50,090 bases of DNA from JBKPCD01 sp046727175 (GCA_046727175.1 JBKPCD010000115.1:1-50090), one strand, 5' to 3'; shown: positions 1-9,841, counted from the stretch's first letter. Notes: generated by a model not told the origin, from the sequence alone. Program-made: numbers and translations.

Positions 1-1207
1 TGCCCAGATTCGCATAGTGCCGCGCCGCATTGGTCTTCGAGGTCACGAGCCACTCGGGATTCTGCGAAAACGGCATGACGGGATACACGTAGGCGAGCAG
101 TTTCAGGTTCTTCCCCTGCGCGTAGTCGAGCATTTCCTGGACCGAAAGCGGGATCGCACCCGTCTTGATGTCCCACTGATTCGTGCGAATCTTCTGGCCG
201 AGGCCGAGCCACAGCGTGTGCTCCCAGCTCAGTCGTCGACACTCTCTTCGCGGTGGGAGATGGCCGAAGTTCGACGGCGCGTACAGGACGAACCGCGAGC
301 CGAGCTCGGCGGCGCGATCGAGAAGACGCTTGTATTCTTCGCGTCCGGCCGCGTCGGCAACGTCGATCTGGTAATCGTTTGCGCACCACCCCACGGTCAG
401 CGGCTGCGTCGGGCGATACAAGAGGAACGCGCGGACGATGTCGGTAAACGCCGCGATTTCCGCTTCGTCCATCCCCGGCGCTGACGCGTAGCGTCGCGGC
501 ACACTCCACTCGGGCGCCATTGCCGCTGGCAACACGCGGCCGCTCAACCGGTATGGCGACACGAGCGCGCGATCCGTTGTGAACGGACCGAAGTCCGCGC
601 GCCACTCGATCTCGGGACTGTATCGAACGCTGAACCGATCGCGCTGAACCTCCACGTGCAGGAACGGGTTCTGCAGGGTCGCCAGCAATCCTCGCTTGTC
701 GCTGAATCGCAAACACACCCCGGAATCTGCTGTTCCGAGATTCGGCCGCGCCGATTTCGGGATGAAGCTGTCGGACACCTCCTCGGTGAGCTGCATGCGG
801 AACGCCTCGATTTCGTTGACGCGGTAACTCTGCGAGGGCGCCTTTGCAATAAAGATCTGCTTGCTGACGAACAGCCATTCCGGTTTGACCTCGTAGACGA
901 CGTCGATTTCGTATCCGCTCGAGGTCCACCGATACGTCACGCGTTCTCGTTCGGCCTGCCGGTGAGGATCCTTCAGGGCCGTGCTCTCGATCGCGCCCCC
1001 ATCGACGCTCACGCGGAACCCATCGTCCTTGACGCGAAACGTCCGGCCGATCCGAACGTCGGTGAGCGCCGTCAGACCGCGGTCGCCGAATACAAGACTG
1101 ATGCGCCCGTTTCCAAGCGTCGTGGCGCGACTCGCATCCGACGTGACCCCCACGGCGACCAGAATCGCAGAGAGGAACAACAACCCTTTCGACCCATCGC
1201 AGCGCAT
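1..1207 (-). CDS. Secreted glycoside-hydrolase-like protein, partial (3' end outside window)
   Basis: The minus frame is open from an ATG at 1207 to the window edge, giving 402 residues without a stop. The N-terminus (MRCDGSKGLLFLSAILVAVG) has a hydrophobic core typical of a signal peptide. Next comes a beta-rich region like the N-terminal sandwich of many glycosidases (LGNGRISLVFGDRGLTAL). The tail has TIM-barrel-like phrases such as TVGWCANDYQIDV, GSRFVLYAPSNFGHLP and LKLLAYVYPVMPF. I do not recognise the exact family. A retaining alpha-galactosidase or GH36/GH97-like fold would fit, but the catalytic acids are not identifiable in the visible part. The neighbouring sugar-degradation genes support a carbohydrate role by inference only. 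Confidence 0.6.
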   Translation of the reverse strand, partial: MRCDGSKGLLFLSAILVAVGVTSDASRATTLGNGRISLVFGDRGLTALTDVRIGRTFRVKDDGFRVSVDGGAIESTALKDPHRQAERERVTYRWTSSGYEIDVVYEVKPEWLFVSKQIFIAKAPSQSYRVNEIEAFRMQLTEEVSDSFIPKSARPNLGTADSGVCLRFSDKRGLLATLQNPFLHVEVQRDRFSVRYSPEIEWRADFGPFTTDRALVSPYRLSGRVLPAAMAPEWSVPRRYASAPGMDEAEIAAFTDIVRAFLLYRPTQPLTVGWCANDYQIDVADAAGREEYKRLLDRAAELGSRFVLYAPSNFGHLPPRRECRRLSWEHTLWLGLGQKIRTNQWDIKTGAIPLSVQEMLDYAQGKNLKLLAYVYPVMPFSQNPEWLVTSKTNAARHYANLG

Positions 1208-1740
1208 GGCCACATTGTGCCCAAAAAGCTCCTGAACTCGGTAGATTGTGGCTGCACAGCGAACGCGAGCTGGTCGCTCGGTGGCTCGGGTCGATAGCCG
1301 CAACTGATATCCGCTGCGAAAGGCACGAGGCGAGCTACGGAGCACCCGAACTACCGAGCTACCGGCAGCGACGCTGATAGATCGATAAGATCTCCTGAGT
1401 TGCTAGAGCTGTTGCCGGCAACTACGCTGTCACGCGTGATGTTCTTGAAAGGCGTTTACGCGATTGCGGTCACCGCGCTCGTCGCCGCTGCCGCGGGCAC
1501 GATCGACCAGCTGACCACTGGAAAGAGGACGATCACCGTGAAATTCCAGCCGCGGCCGCAGGCGGCAACCGGCTCCTTGTTCGAACTGCGGGCAGTGCAA
1601 TGAAAGGGCCGGAGGCGGGGAGCATGGCGTCATCGATCGGTTGCGCGGGTCCGGATGGCGGCATTTGCCGGGAAATCCGGCTCCCTCGTCCCCGGCCCGG
1701 CCCTCGCTCCCCAGTCCCCGGTTCCGGACAAGGAGTTGTC
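1208..1740. other. Intergenic region between divergent genes
   Basis: This gap separates the glycosidase-like gene (-) from the amidohydrolase (+). It holds a GAGCTACCG-type word repeat at about 1274-1366. A 54-codon plus-strand frame from 1439 starts with a hydrophobic stretch but lacks a Shine-Dalgarno sequence, so I do not call it. The last part (about 1680-1730) is rich in CCCCGG/CCCCAG words, and an AGGAG ribosome binding site at about 1731-1735 serves the ATG at 1741. Confidence 0.6.
1274..1366. repeat. GAGCTACCG word repeat, inverted arms
   Basis: The left arm carries CGGTGGCTCGG-type words (about 1275-1293) and the right arm their complements, GAGCTACGG and GAGCTACCGG (about 1333-1366). 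The same word family occurs at 29977-30049 and inside dnaE2 at about 49520-49895. Confidence 0.7.
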
Positions 1741-3392
1741 ATGCACAGGACGATACTGATTGCAGTATTCACTGTCTCGTCGGCGTTGCTCTTCGCTCAG
1801 ACACAGCAGCAACAGGCGTCGAGTGCAACGCGACCTTCCTCGCAGACCACTGGCGAACGCCAGCCGCTGAACGCAGCGCCGAATCGCCGCGCTGACGAAG
1901 GACGCGGCCCGTTCAAGACGCTCGTCATCCGCGGCGCGATTCTCATCGACGGCACCGGCGCGCCACCGGTAGGCCCCGTCGACATCGTCATCGAGAACAA
2001 CAGGATTCAGAGCGTCCGGAGCGCGGGCACGCCGGGTCTTCCGCTTCGTTCAAACCGCCCGCCTGAAAAGGCGGATCTCGAAATCGACGCAGCCGGCATG
2101 TACGTGATGCCAGGGTTCGTCAGCCTGCACGAGCACGCGGCGGTGCGCCGAAAAATCCGGACATCGAATATCCGTTCAAGCTGTGGCTCGCGCATGGGAT
2201 CACGACGGTGCGCGGCGTGCCGCTGACCGATCACGCGCTCGCCATTCGCGAACGGGAGCGCAGCGACAGGAACGAAATCGTCGCACCGCGGATCATCAAT
2301 TACCAGCGTCCGGGCATGGGCTGGGAGAAGGGTCCGGTCGACACGCCCGAATCCGCGCGTGAATGGGTCCGCTGGGGCGCGGCGAACGGCCTGGATGGGC
2401 TCAAGCTGGGTGCGCAGCGCCCCGACATCATGGCTGCCCTCCTCGATGAAGCCAAAAAGCACAAGATGGGATCGACCGCGCACCTGCAGCAGACCGGCGT
2501 CGCACAGATGAACGCGCTGACGGCGGCGAAGTTGGGATTACAGACTGTCACCCATTTCTACGGACACTTCGAAGCGCTCCTCAAGGACTACGTCGTCCAG
2601 CCATGGCCGGTCGACCAGATCAACGACAACGAGCAGATGCGATTCGGAGAGGTGGCGAGGCTCTGGGACAAGATTTATCCGCCAGGCAGCCCCGAGTGGA
2701 AGACGTATCTCGAAGAACACCGGAAACTCGGAACAACGTTCGATCCGACGATGACCGCGTATGCGGCAGGGCGGGATCTGATGCGGATGCGGAATGCGGA
2801 CTGGCATAACCGATACACGCTGCCGTCGTTGATGGACTTCTACTCACCGAGCCGAACTAATCACGGGTCCTACTGGTATTACTGGACGCTGGAGGACGAG
2901 ATCGCGTGGCGCAACTTCTACCAGATCTGGTTCCGGCTGCTGAACGACTACAAGAAGATGGGTGGCCGCGTGACGGCGAGCGCCGATGCGGCGTTCATCT
3001 ACAACACGTACGGCTTCGGCAACATCCACGAACTCGAGCTCTTGCAGGAAGCCGGGTTCCATCCGCTCGAGGTGATTCAAGCCGCCACCTACAATCCGGC
3101 GATGACGCTTGCCGAAGCGCGCGGCGTCGACATCGATCGCGGTGTGGTGCGCGCCGGCCTCCTCGCCGATCTGATCGTCATCGACCAGAATCCGCTCAAG
3201 AACCTGAAAGTGCTCTATGGCACCGGCGCGCTGCGCCTCAACGATCAGACCGGCAAGCCCGAGTGGATCGGCGGAATCAAGTACACGATCAAAGACGGGA
3301 TTGTCTACGACGCGAAGAAGCTGCTAGCGGATGTCGCAGCGATGGTCGAAAAACAAAAACAGGGGCGGAAACCGACGACTTCGCAGCAGTGA
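1741..3392 (+). pseudogene. Amidohydrolase (imidazolonepropionase-like) interrupted by one frameshift
   Basis: The first frame starts at the ATG at 1741 with a signal peptide (MHRTILIAVFTVSSALLFAQ). It runs through the amidohydrolase N-terminal strands (VIRGAILIDGTGAPPVGPVDIVIENNRIQSV) to the metal-binding HxH of the motif GFVSLHEH. Just after this, at about 2137-2140, the frame is lost. The continuation is open in the +1-shifted frame, reads AGGAPKNPDIEYPFKLWLAHGITTVRG, and runs to a stop at 3392. Adding one G to the GCGG at 2137-2140 restores one product of about 550 residues with the family C-terminus (GVVRAGLLADLIVIDQNPL). The downstream half has no other lesion, so this is either a sequencing error or a very recent mutation. 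Such exported amidohydrolases act on cyclic amides or dipeptides; the substrate is unknown. Confidence 0.8.
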
Positions 3393-3437
3393 GGTCGTGT
3401 CAGTGTGAGAATCGAGAATCTCCTGTCTCCTGTCTCC

Positions 3438-6233
3438 TTAGAAATCCATCGTCACCCCAAACCGGAAAATCCGGGGAGAGAGGATTTCCGACGGACGCAG
3501 GTACGCGCTGCCAACCGCCGCGTTGTAGCCGGTGATCGTGTCGGCGTTGCCCAGGTTGAACACCTCGATCATTGGCATGATTCGACGCGCGCCGAACCGG
3601 AACGTCCGCGAGATGCGGAAATCGACCATGGCGACGTCCGGCAGGCGCTCGTCGCCGCGTTCGGTCAAGCGCACCGTCTGACTGGAGCGCGTCAACGTCG
3701 GGAAGAGCGAGCGCGTCACGTTGAATGTCGACTGGTACGGATAGCCGTCGTTGAGGATGAAGCTTCCGCTCAGATTGATGTCGTACGGCGCAATGTACGA
3801 TCCCGACAGCCTGAACGCGTACTTCGACTCGGTCCCTTCCACGCCTCGCGGGAAGTTCAGCGAGTTGTTCGGATCGTTCAAGTCGCCGGTGGCGACACCG
3901 CCGAAGTTGCGGCCGAGCGTCAGGCCCGCCAGCAATTGCCAGCGCTGGCTGAACCGCTTCGCGGCCGTGATTTCCACGCCGTTGTACGTCGTGTCCAGCA
4001 GGTCCTGATTGTCGAACACGTTGTCCTGGAACGCCTGACCCTGGAACGCGGAGTTCAGGTTATAGAAGGTAATCGTGCCGCCCGGCCCCGATGGAGGCGT
4101 GGGCACGGCGATCGTCTGCTCCGTGTAGGCCGACGTTGGCACGGTAACGTTGCGCTGGCCGATGACCTTTCGATTCGTGCGGTGGTAATACATCACGCCC
4201 GCGCGGAAATCGCGCATCAACTGGTGCTCGACGCCAACGGTGAACTCGTCAGAGTACGGCCAGTCCGGTCCGTTCGAGTCGGGGTACCGGCTCGTCAGGC
4301 CCGGGAATCCACTGAACGTTCCGAGTTCGTTCTCCTGGGGAAGCCGATCGCCGTTCTGATCATCCCAGCTCCGCGTCCCCGACAGGAACTGGAATGGGTG
4401 TACCCGCTGCACCATATTCAGCCCAATCTGAGCCGCGTACCGGCTGGCGCTCGCCTTGATCGCCGTACGTCCGCTCCCGAACAGATCGTAGACGAGTCCC
4501 GTTCGCCACACACCGCGATTCGCGCTGAAGACGTCCGTCTTCGCCAGATCGCGTGCAGCGGAATAGGTCCCCGCAGGTTTGGACTGTGCGGGCATCCAGC
4601 CGTTCGAGTGATCGAACCGCACGCCGAGATTGAGTGTGAGCTGCTTGTACGTCCACGCATCCTGCACGAACAATCCGAGCAGTCGAATCTTGCTGTCGTT
4701 CGCCGTGGGGGTCGGCCACAGCCGCACCTGCGTGGCCTTGTCGTTCTCGAACTCGTAGTAAATATCGCCATTCACCCAGAACTGGTCGTTCATCCCCATC
4801 TGCGCGAACTGGCTTCCGACCTTGAGCAGATGATCGCCGCCCCAGGCGTGAGTCGTGTAGGAGAACACGTTGTCGAACTGCGAACGGTAATTCGGCGCCT
4901 CCTCGTGACGCTGCGCAGCGACTGACGCCGTGCTCGTCGCGTTGTCGACGAGACGGATATCGTTTGGTCCGACCTCGGGCTGATAGTAGTAGTTCGTCAC
5001 CCCATCCATGATTCCGAAGGTGGACTCGAACACGACTGTGTTCTTGATCAACGAGTACTTGGCCTGGGTCGAGAACGCCGGATTCGTCTGCCAGAGCGAC
5101 GCGCGATCCTCGACGAAGTTCGGCGGCGTGTCACGACGATGGAAGCGCTCCTTCCAGTTGTAGTTGTACGAGAAGCCGATCTTCTGATCGCGCGTCATCT
5201 GCCACAGCGCCTTTCCGGACCCGTTCCAGATCAGGTTGTCGTCGATCGCGCGCGTGCCATCGGGATTCCTGATGAGCGTCAGCTTGTCCGTGCGCCAGTT
5301 GCGGTAGGCGCCATTGACCCACAGCCGGTCGCGGATGAGCGGCCCGCCTCCGGCCACGTTGAAGTCGTACAACTTGGTGACCGGAATTCCGCCAGCTAGG
5401 CCCAGTTTCTTGACCTCGGTGTCGTTGACGCTCTGCCAGTCCTTGTCGGCGAAGAAGTACTTCATGTCGCCGCGCCAGCGGTTGCTGCCGCTCTTGGTGA
5501 CCATGTTCAGGTAGATTCCGCCGGTCATCACCTCTGCTGGGATCGCCGACGTCTGGTAGTTCACCTCGTCAAACATGCCCTGGTCGTAATAGAGCATCGT
5601 CGAACCGCCGCCGCCCCCGGGCCAGTTGACGGTCGTGCCATCGATTGCAAAGTTCTTGTCGTCGTCACGTGAGCCGTGCACGCGAAGCGCACTCTGCTGC
5701 ATGGCCTGATTGCCGCCTACGTCGTAGGTGTTGACCTGAACACCGGGGATGATCTTGGCGACCGACCACGGATCGCGTCCGGTCGGGACCCCCTCGAGGA
5801 TTTCCTGGCTCATGACGGTCTGCTGAAGGTTCGACTTGACGTCCACGGTCGGCGAGGCGCCCGAGACCGTAATCGTCTCCTGCAGCTGCCCGACTTCCAG
5901 CTTCACGTTGACGGTCGCCGTGAAGCTCGCGCTGATGACAACGTCGCGGCGCTCGACTGTCTTGAACCCCTGGAGCTCGAACTTGAGTATGTAGGTGCCG
6001 GGCAGAAGGCGATCGAATCGATAGGCGCCCACGGCATCGGTCGACTGAGTGCGTGCGCCTCCAATGAGGCGTTCCCCCGAGAGCGTCACGGAGGCACCGG
6101 GCAGCAGACCGCCACCGATGTCGCTTACCGCGCCCTCGATGACTCCGGTCGCGACCTGCGCTGCGGCGGGCGAAACACTGCAGACGAGAACCACGAGAAG
6201 GGAGGCGAGTGGCGGCCGAAGGGGATGGTTCAT
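3438..6233 (-). CDS. TonB-dependent receptor, Oar-like, with carboxypeptidase-regulatory-like domain
   Basis: The 931-residue protein is an outer-membrane receptor that should import a ligand using TonB energy. A signal peptide (cleavage near PAAAQ, residue 26) is followed by a carboxypeptidase-regulatory-like domain (about 30-115, GVIEGAVSDIGGGLLPGASV). A plug follows (about 120-250, with VPTGRDPWSVAKIIPGVQ), then a long beta-barrel ending in aromatic FGVTMDF, the usual outer-membrane terminus. The length fits the Oar-like class abundant in Acidobacteriota. No SusD partner is seen. The gene stands alone, 200 bp from the cyclophilin gene, and that gap contains CCGGT words including a perfect small dyad at 6359-6372 (CCGGTATACACCGG), which could be an operator. 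The ligand cannot be told from sequence. Confidence 0.93.
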   Translation of the reverse strand: MNHPLRPPLASLLVVLVCSVSPAAAQVATGVIEGAVSDIGGGLLPGASVTLSGERLIGGARTQSTDAVGAYRFDRLLPGTYILKFELQGFKTVERRDVVISASFTATVNVKLEVGQLQETITVSGASPTVDVKSNLQQTVMSQEILEGVPTGRDPWSVAKIIPGVQVNTYDVGGNQAMQQSALRVHGSRDDDKNFAIDGTTVNWPGGGGGSTMLYYDQGMFDEVNYQTSAIPAEVMTGGIYLNMVTKSGSNRWRGDMKYFFADKDWQSVNDTEVKKLGLAGGIPVTKLYDFNVAGGGPLIRDRLWVNGAYRNWRTDKLTLIRNPDGTRAIDDNLIWNGSGKALWQMTRDQKIGFSYNYNWKERFHRRDTPPNFVEDRASLWQTNPAFSTQAKYSLIKNTVVFESTFGIMDGVTNYYYQPEVGPNDIRLVDNATSTASVAAQRHEEAPNYRSQFDNVFSYTTHAWGGDHLLKVGSQFAQMGMNDQFWVNGDIYYEFENDKATQVRLWPTPTANDSKIRLLGLFVQDAWTYKQLTLNLGVRFDHSNGWMPAQSKPAGTYSAARDLAKTDVFSANRGVWRTGLVYDLFGSGRTAIKASASRYAAQIGLNMVQRVHPFQFLSGTRSWDDQNGDRLPQENELGTFSGFPGLTSRYPDSNGPDWPYSDEFTVGVEHQLMRDFRAGVMYYHRTNRKVIGQRNVTVPTSAYTEQTIAVPTPPSGPGGTITFYNLNSAFQGQAFQDNVFDNQDLLDTTYNGVEITAAKRFSQRWQLLAGLTLGRNFGGVATGDLNDPNNSLNFPRGVEGTESKYAFRLSGSYIAPYDINLSGSFILNDGYPYQSTFNVTRSLFPTLTRSSQTVRLTERGDERLPDVAMVDFRISRTFRFGARRIMPMIEVFNLGNADTITGYNAAVGSAYLRPSEILSPRIFRFGVTMDF

Positions 6234-6433
6234 AGTCTCCTCCTGACGCAGGGTAACGCCACGAGCGGCCCGACAGTTCTGCCTCAGCCGAACGGGTTCG
6301 AAAAACCTGGGACGACCGGTGTGACCGAGAACACGACGACTCGTTTCGCCGGTAACCGCCGGTATACACCGGTTCGTTGCGGAAGACCAATCAGGAAATG
6401 TGATGAGGCAATAACGTTACGCACCAGGCACGA

Positions 6434-7084
6434 TCACTTCACTCGTGCGTGGACGATGTAATCGAGCCTGGGGAATCTGTGCTGGAGATACACGTTGCCG
6501 CCTTCGAACAGCGGATCCTGCTTGCCCGCGCGGATCCCACCGCCGGCCTCCTCCCCGTAGCCGGCAAACAGTGAATCGGCGACCTCCATCCCTTCGACGA
6601 CGCGCGCGAACGGCACGAAAGGTTCGGCATCGTGCGTCGCACGGTTGTCTCGCAGATTGATGAAGACCTGCGTCGATCGACTGTTGGGATCCTTGAAGGC
6701 GTACGCTATCGTGCCACGCTCGTTCGAAAGCACACGCGGGTCGTCGGGGATCGTCCGATTGCGCCAGATCCTGGCGATCTCGGGGTTCCCGTTGATGCCG
6801 AACTGCGCCCACGTGCCCGCGCGGATCCGAAAAAAGCGCGCGCCATCGTAGAACCCAGCGCGAACGAGATTGTAGAAACGGTCGGCGCCATGAGGCGACC
6901 ATTCGCGGCGCATCTCGAGGACGATCGGCCCGTTGTTCGTTTCGAGCGCGATTTGGCAGAAGTCGGGGGCGCTCCGATTCATCTCGGGTGCCTCGGGATT
7001 GAGAAGCAAAGAGTGCTGCGTGGCCTGTCTGACCGTGAAGACACCCGCAGCGATAGCCAGCAGGGACAGCGTGATTCGTGACAC
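6434..7084 (-). CDS. Membrane-anchored cyclophilin-type peptidyl-prolyl cis-trans isomerase
   Basis: The 216-residue protein starts with a hydrophobic segment (residues 4-20) that is either a signal peptide or an anchor, so the enzyme should act in the periplasm on protein folding. The cyclophilin fold is seen in TNNGPIVLEM, GADRFYNLVRAGFYDGARFFRI (the Arg of the FFR phrase matches the catalytic Arg), RGTIAYAF, STQVFINLRDN and PFARVVEGMEVADSL. The Phe usually found in QFFI is replaced (QVFI), so the active site may be somewhat degenerate. The stop is about 200 bp from the start of the receptor gene, and both read on the minus strand. Confidence 0.88.
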   Translation of the reverse strand: MSRITLSLLAIAAGVFTVRQATQHSLLLNPEAPEMNRSAPDFCQIALETNNGPIVLEMRREWSPHGADRFYNLVRAGFYDGARFFRIRAGTWAQFGINGNPEIARIWRNRTIPDDPRVLSNERGTIAYAFKDPNSRSTQVFINLRDNRATHDAEPFVPFARVVEGMEVADSLFAGYGEEAGGGIRAGKQDPLFEGGNVYLQHRFPRLDYIVHARVK

Positions 7085-7130
7085 GCCCGCATTTTAGTGT
7101 CATTGGAACCAACGCGCCGCTCCGCGGCTA

Positions 7131-7282
7131 ACAGGAGAAAGGGAGAAAGCCAAAAACAAGAGTAGGGGAGAAAGGGAGAAGACAAATTGTTTTGTCCCTT
7201 CCCTTTCTCCCGTCGTCTCGATTTTCTCCCCTTCTCCTGTGATCTTGGTTTTCTCCCGTTCTCGCGTCTCCCGCTCTCCTGG
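7131..7282. repeat. GGAGAAA polypurine/polypyrimidine inverted word array
   Basis: The left arm is made of GGAGAAAGG words (7131-7189) and the right arm of their complements TTTCTCCC/CTTCTCCTG (7190-7282). The array lies between the divergent cyclophilin and M24 genes. A close relative is at 48912-49042: both share an AACAGGAGAAAGG start and a CTTCTCCTGTGATCTT-like right arm. Confidence 0.8.
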
Positions 7283-7316
7283 TATCATCTCTCCCCCTCT
7301 CTGTTCAGGAGCACAA

Positions 7317-8600
7317 ATGCGCATTTCGAGACGCACCTTCGTAGGCACTGCCGCGGCGATGACGATCGCGTCGACCGGACGAGCCGATGAGCGGCGTGGC
7401 GGTGAAGGTGGAACCGGTGTTCAGGTTCCAGACTCGATCAGGGCGCTCAAACCGTTCCCCGGTCACGCGGTGCCGATCTCGGACGACGAGCGGCGCACGC
7501 GGATCGAAAAGGCGCGACGGCTCATGACCGAAAATGGCCTGGGCGCGATCGTCCTCGAGCCCGGGACGAGCATGTCGTACTACGTCAACGTGCGGTGGGG
7601 TCTCAGCGAGCGGCCGTTCCTGCTGGTCATTCCGGCAACGGGCGAGCTGGCGTACATCTCGCCGGGGTTCGAGGAGCAGCGGGCGCGCGAGATCACCAGG
7701 TTCACGAACGACGTTCGCGTCTGGCAGGAGGACGAAGACTGGGGAGCACTCGTCGCGGGGATCCTGAAGGACCGTGGCGTCGCGACCGGTAAAGTCGGGG
7801 TCGAGGAACGCGTCCGCTTCTTCATCCCGGAGGGGCTTCGCCGCGCCGCGCCGCAGATCGAGTTCGTCCTCGCCACGCCGGTGACGGCCGGCTGCCGCAT
7901 GTTCAAATCGCCCGCCGAGATTGCGTTGATGCAGCGCGCGAACGACATCACGATCGAAGCCTATAAGGCGGCATTCGCAGCGCTCCACGAAGGGATGACG
8001 CAATTCGAGTTCGCCAACAATGTCCGTGCCGCGTTCAGCGCCCTCGGCGCTCCTGGCGGATCGGCCGGCGCGCAGTTCGGCCAGTACTCCGCCTTCCCTC
8101 ACGGCAGCATCCAGCCCCAGCGTCTCAAGCCGGGCGACGTCGTGCTGGTCGACGGCGGGTGCTCGGTTGAAGACTACGCGTCCGACATCACTCGCACGAC
8201 CGTGTACGGAAAGCCGAATCAACGGCAGATCGATGTGTGGAATCTGGAGAAACGCGCGCAGACCGCTGCGTTCACCGCCGCGCAGGTGGGCGCGACGTGC
8301 GAGTCCGTCGATGCGGCCGCGCGCAAGGTGATTACCGACGCCGGGTTCGGCCCCGATTACAAGGTCCCCGGCTTGCCGCACCGCACCGGACACGGCATCG
8401 GGATGGACGGTCACGAGTGGACAAACTTCGTCCGCGGGAACAAGACGAAGCTCGCGCCCGGCATGTGTTTCAGCGACGAGCCCATGATCGCCATCTACGG
8501 AGAGTTCGGGATCCGCCTCGAGGATTGTCTATACATCACCGAAGACGGCCCGAAGTTCTTCACCCAACAGAGTCCATCGATCGATCAGCCGTTCGGATAA
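7317..8600 (+). CDS. Tat-exported M24 family (Xaa-Pro aminopeptidase-like) metallopeptidase
   Basis: The 427-residue protein starts at the ATG at 7317, which has a CAGGAG ribosome binding site, although the frame is open further upstream. The N-terminus MRISRRTFVGTAAAMTIAS is a twin-arginine signal, so the protein is exported folded with its metals. A creatinase/prolidase N-terminal domain precedes the pita-bread domain. All five metal ligands are visible: D279 (VDGGCS), D290 (SDITRT), H359 (HRTGHGIG), E388 (SDEPM) and E402 (RLEDC). Expected activity is removal of an N-terminal residue ahead of proline, or hydrolysis of a related amide. The gene stands alone, with a word repeat directly behind its stop. 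Confidence 0.9.
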   Translation: MRISRRTFVGTAAAMTIASTGRADERRGGEGGTGVQVPDSIRALKPFPGHAVPISDDERRTRIEKARRLMTENGLGAIVLEPGTSMSYYVNVRWGLSERPFLLVIPATGELAYISPGFEEQRAREITRFTNDVRVWQEDEDWGALVAGILKDRGVATGKVGVEERVRFFIPEGLRRAAPQIEFVLATPVTAGCRMFKSPAEIALMQRANDITIEAYKAAFAALHEGMTQFEFANNVRAAFSALGAPGGSAGAQFGQYSAFPHGSIQPQRLKPGDVVLVDGGCSVEDYASDITRTTVYGKPNQRQIDVWNLEKRAQTAAFTAAQVGATCESVDAAARKVITDAGFGPDYKVPGLPHRTGHGIGMDGHEWTNFVRGNKTKLAPGMCFSDEPMIAIYGEFGIRLEDCLYITEDGPKFFTQQSPSIDQPFG

Positions 8601-8602
8601 GA

Positions 8603-8778
8603 GGGTGCTGAAGGTGCTGAGGGTGCTGAAGGTGCTAGAGATGTTAGGGCCAGGGATGCTGAAAGTGATAGCGCTGACGGTGCCGGAAGACCCACAAGTG
8701 CTCGCGCACGCCCTTCGGACGTCGAGTAGCGTCAGCTCGCTCAACACCTTCAGCACCGTCAGCACCCTTAGCACCTCT
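8603..8778. repeat. GGTGCTGA inverted word array
   Basis: The left arm (8603-8640) repeats GGTGCTGAAGGTGCTGAGG-type words. The right arm (about 8740-8778) carries the complements CAACACCTTCAGCACC and CAGCACCCTTAGCACC. The two can pair into a long hairpin ending six bases before the LacI-family start at 8784, so it fills the leader of that gene. A weaker GGATGCTGAAAGTG/GTGCCGG word region lies between the arms. Confidence 0.8.
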
Positions 8779-8783
8779 TCTTT

Positions 8784-9785
8784 ATGAACATCGCCGAAAT
8801 CGCCCGGCGTGCGAGCGTGTCGACGGCCACGGTGTCGCGCACGATCAATCAGAGCGGACCGGTGAAAGCCGCGACGGCGCGCAAGGTCTGGCGCGCGGTC
8901 GCCGAACTCAATTACTACCCGAACAGCCATGCTCGCGCGCTCGTCTCGGGCCGCAGCCGGCTGCTCGGGCTGATCGTCTCTGACATCACGAACCCTTTCT
9001 TCCCCGAGCTGATTCGCAGCTTCGAGTCGCTCGCAATCCAGCAGCAATATGATTTGCTGCTGACGAGCACCGATTACCAGACGAGCCGTATGACCGTCTG
9101 CCTTCGTCGCATGCTCGAGCGCAAAGTGGACGGCGTCGCGATCATGACGTCGGAGATGGACCTCGGACTCATACGCGAGCTGTCCCGGCGCGGCGTGCCG
9201 ATCGTCTACATGGACGTCGGACAAATGGGTCCGCGTATGAGCCATGTCTCGATCGACTACGGGAACGGCGTCCTGCAGGCGGTCGAACACCTCGTCGGCC
9301 TGGGACACAAGCACATTGCGTTCATCAGCGGGCCGCTCGACTTGCACTCGGCGCGCACACGGCGCCAGGCGTTCCTCGATGGCATGCGTCGGCACAATCT
9401 CGTTCCGGAACGACGGCTGATTCGCGAGGGCACGCACACGGCCGAGGGGGGGCAGAAGGCGATGGCCGCGCTGCTCCGCCTCTCGAGACATCCAACGGCC
9501 GTCGTGTCGTCAAATGACTGGACGGCAATTGGCGCTCTCAGCGCGATCCACTCGGCCGGCCTGCGTGTGCCGGACGATATCTCGCTCGTCGGCTTCGACG
9601 ACATTCCCCTCGTGAGCTACACGAATCCACCGTTGACGAGCGTCCGCATGTCCGCTGCCGAAGTAGGCGCCACCGCCTTCAATGCGTTGTTCAAATTGAT
9701 TGGCGGCGAGCGCCTCGAGGGAGATGTGTATCAGGTCGCGACGAAGCTGATCGTGCGGGAATCCACGACGAAACCGAGGCGCTGA
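8784..9785 (+). CDS. LacI-family transcriptional regulator
   Basis: The 333-residue protein has the LacI layout: an N-terminal helix-turn-helix (NIAEIARRASVSTATVSRTIN), the hinge-helix region (YYPNSHARALVSGRS), and a two-lobe periplasmic-binding-protein-like effector domain (LLGLIVSDITNPFFPELI to DDISLVGFDDIPLVSYTNPPLTSV). It should be a ligand-controlled repressor. It lies next to the pentose island. Two palindromes of the LacI type (13072-13085 and 26248-26261) stand before the island's divergent operons, so this protein is the natural candidate to bind them. That link is inference; the effector could be a pentose, galactose or arabinoside. Confidence 0.93.
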   Translation: MNIAEIARRASVSTATVSRTINQSGPVKAATARKVWRAVAELNYYPNSHARALVSGRSRLLGLIVSDITNPFFPELIRSFESLAIQQQYDLLLTSTDYQTSRMTVCLRRMLERKVDGVAIMTSEMDLGLIRELSRRGVPIVYMDVGQMGPRMSHVSIDYGNGVLQAVEHLVGLGHKHIAFISGPLDLHSARTRRQAFLDGMRRHNLVPERRLIREGTHTAEGGQKAMAALLRLSRHPTAVVSSNDWTAIGALSAIHSAGLRVPDDISLVGFDDIPLVSYTNPPLTSVRMSAAEVGATAFNALFKLIGGERLEGDVYQVATKLIVRESTTKPRR

Positions 9786-9841
9786 TTCACACGGATCGTG
9801 GGGATCCGACACGACACAAGGATGAACGCGACTTTCGCGGA

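Noticed and set aside
1400..1603. Small plus-strand ORF with a hydrophobic stretch
   Set aside because: There is no ribosome binding site, no recognisable family, and it lies in a repeat-bearing gap.
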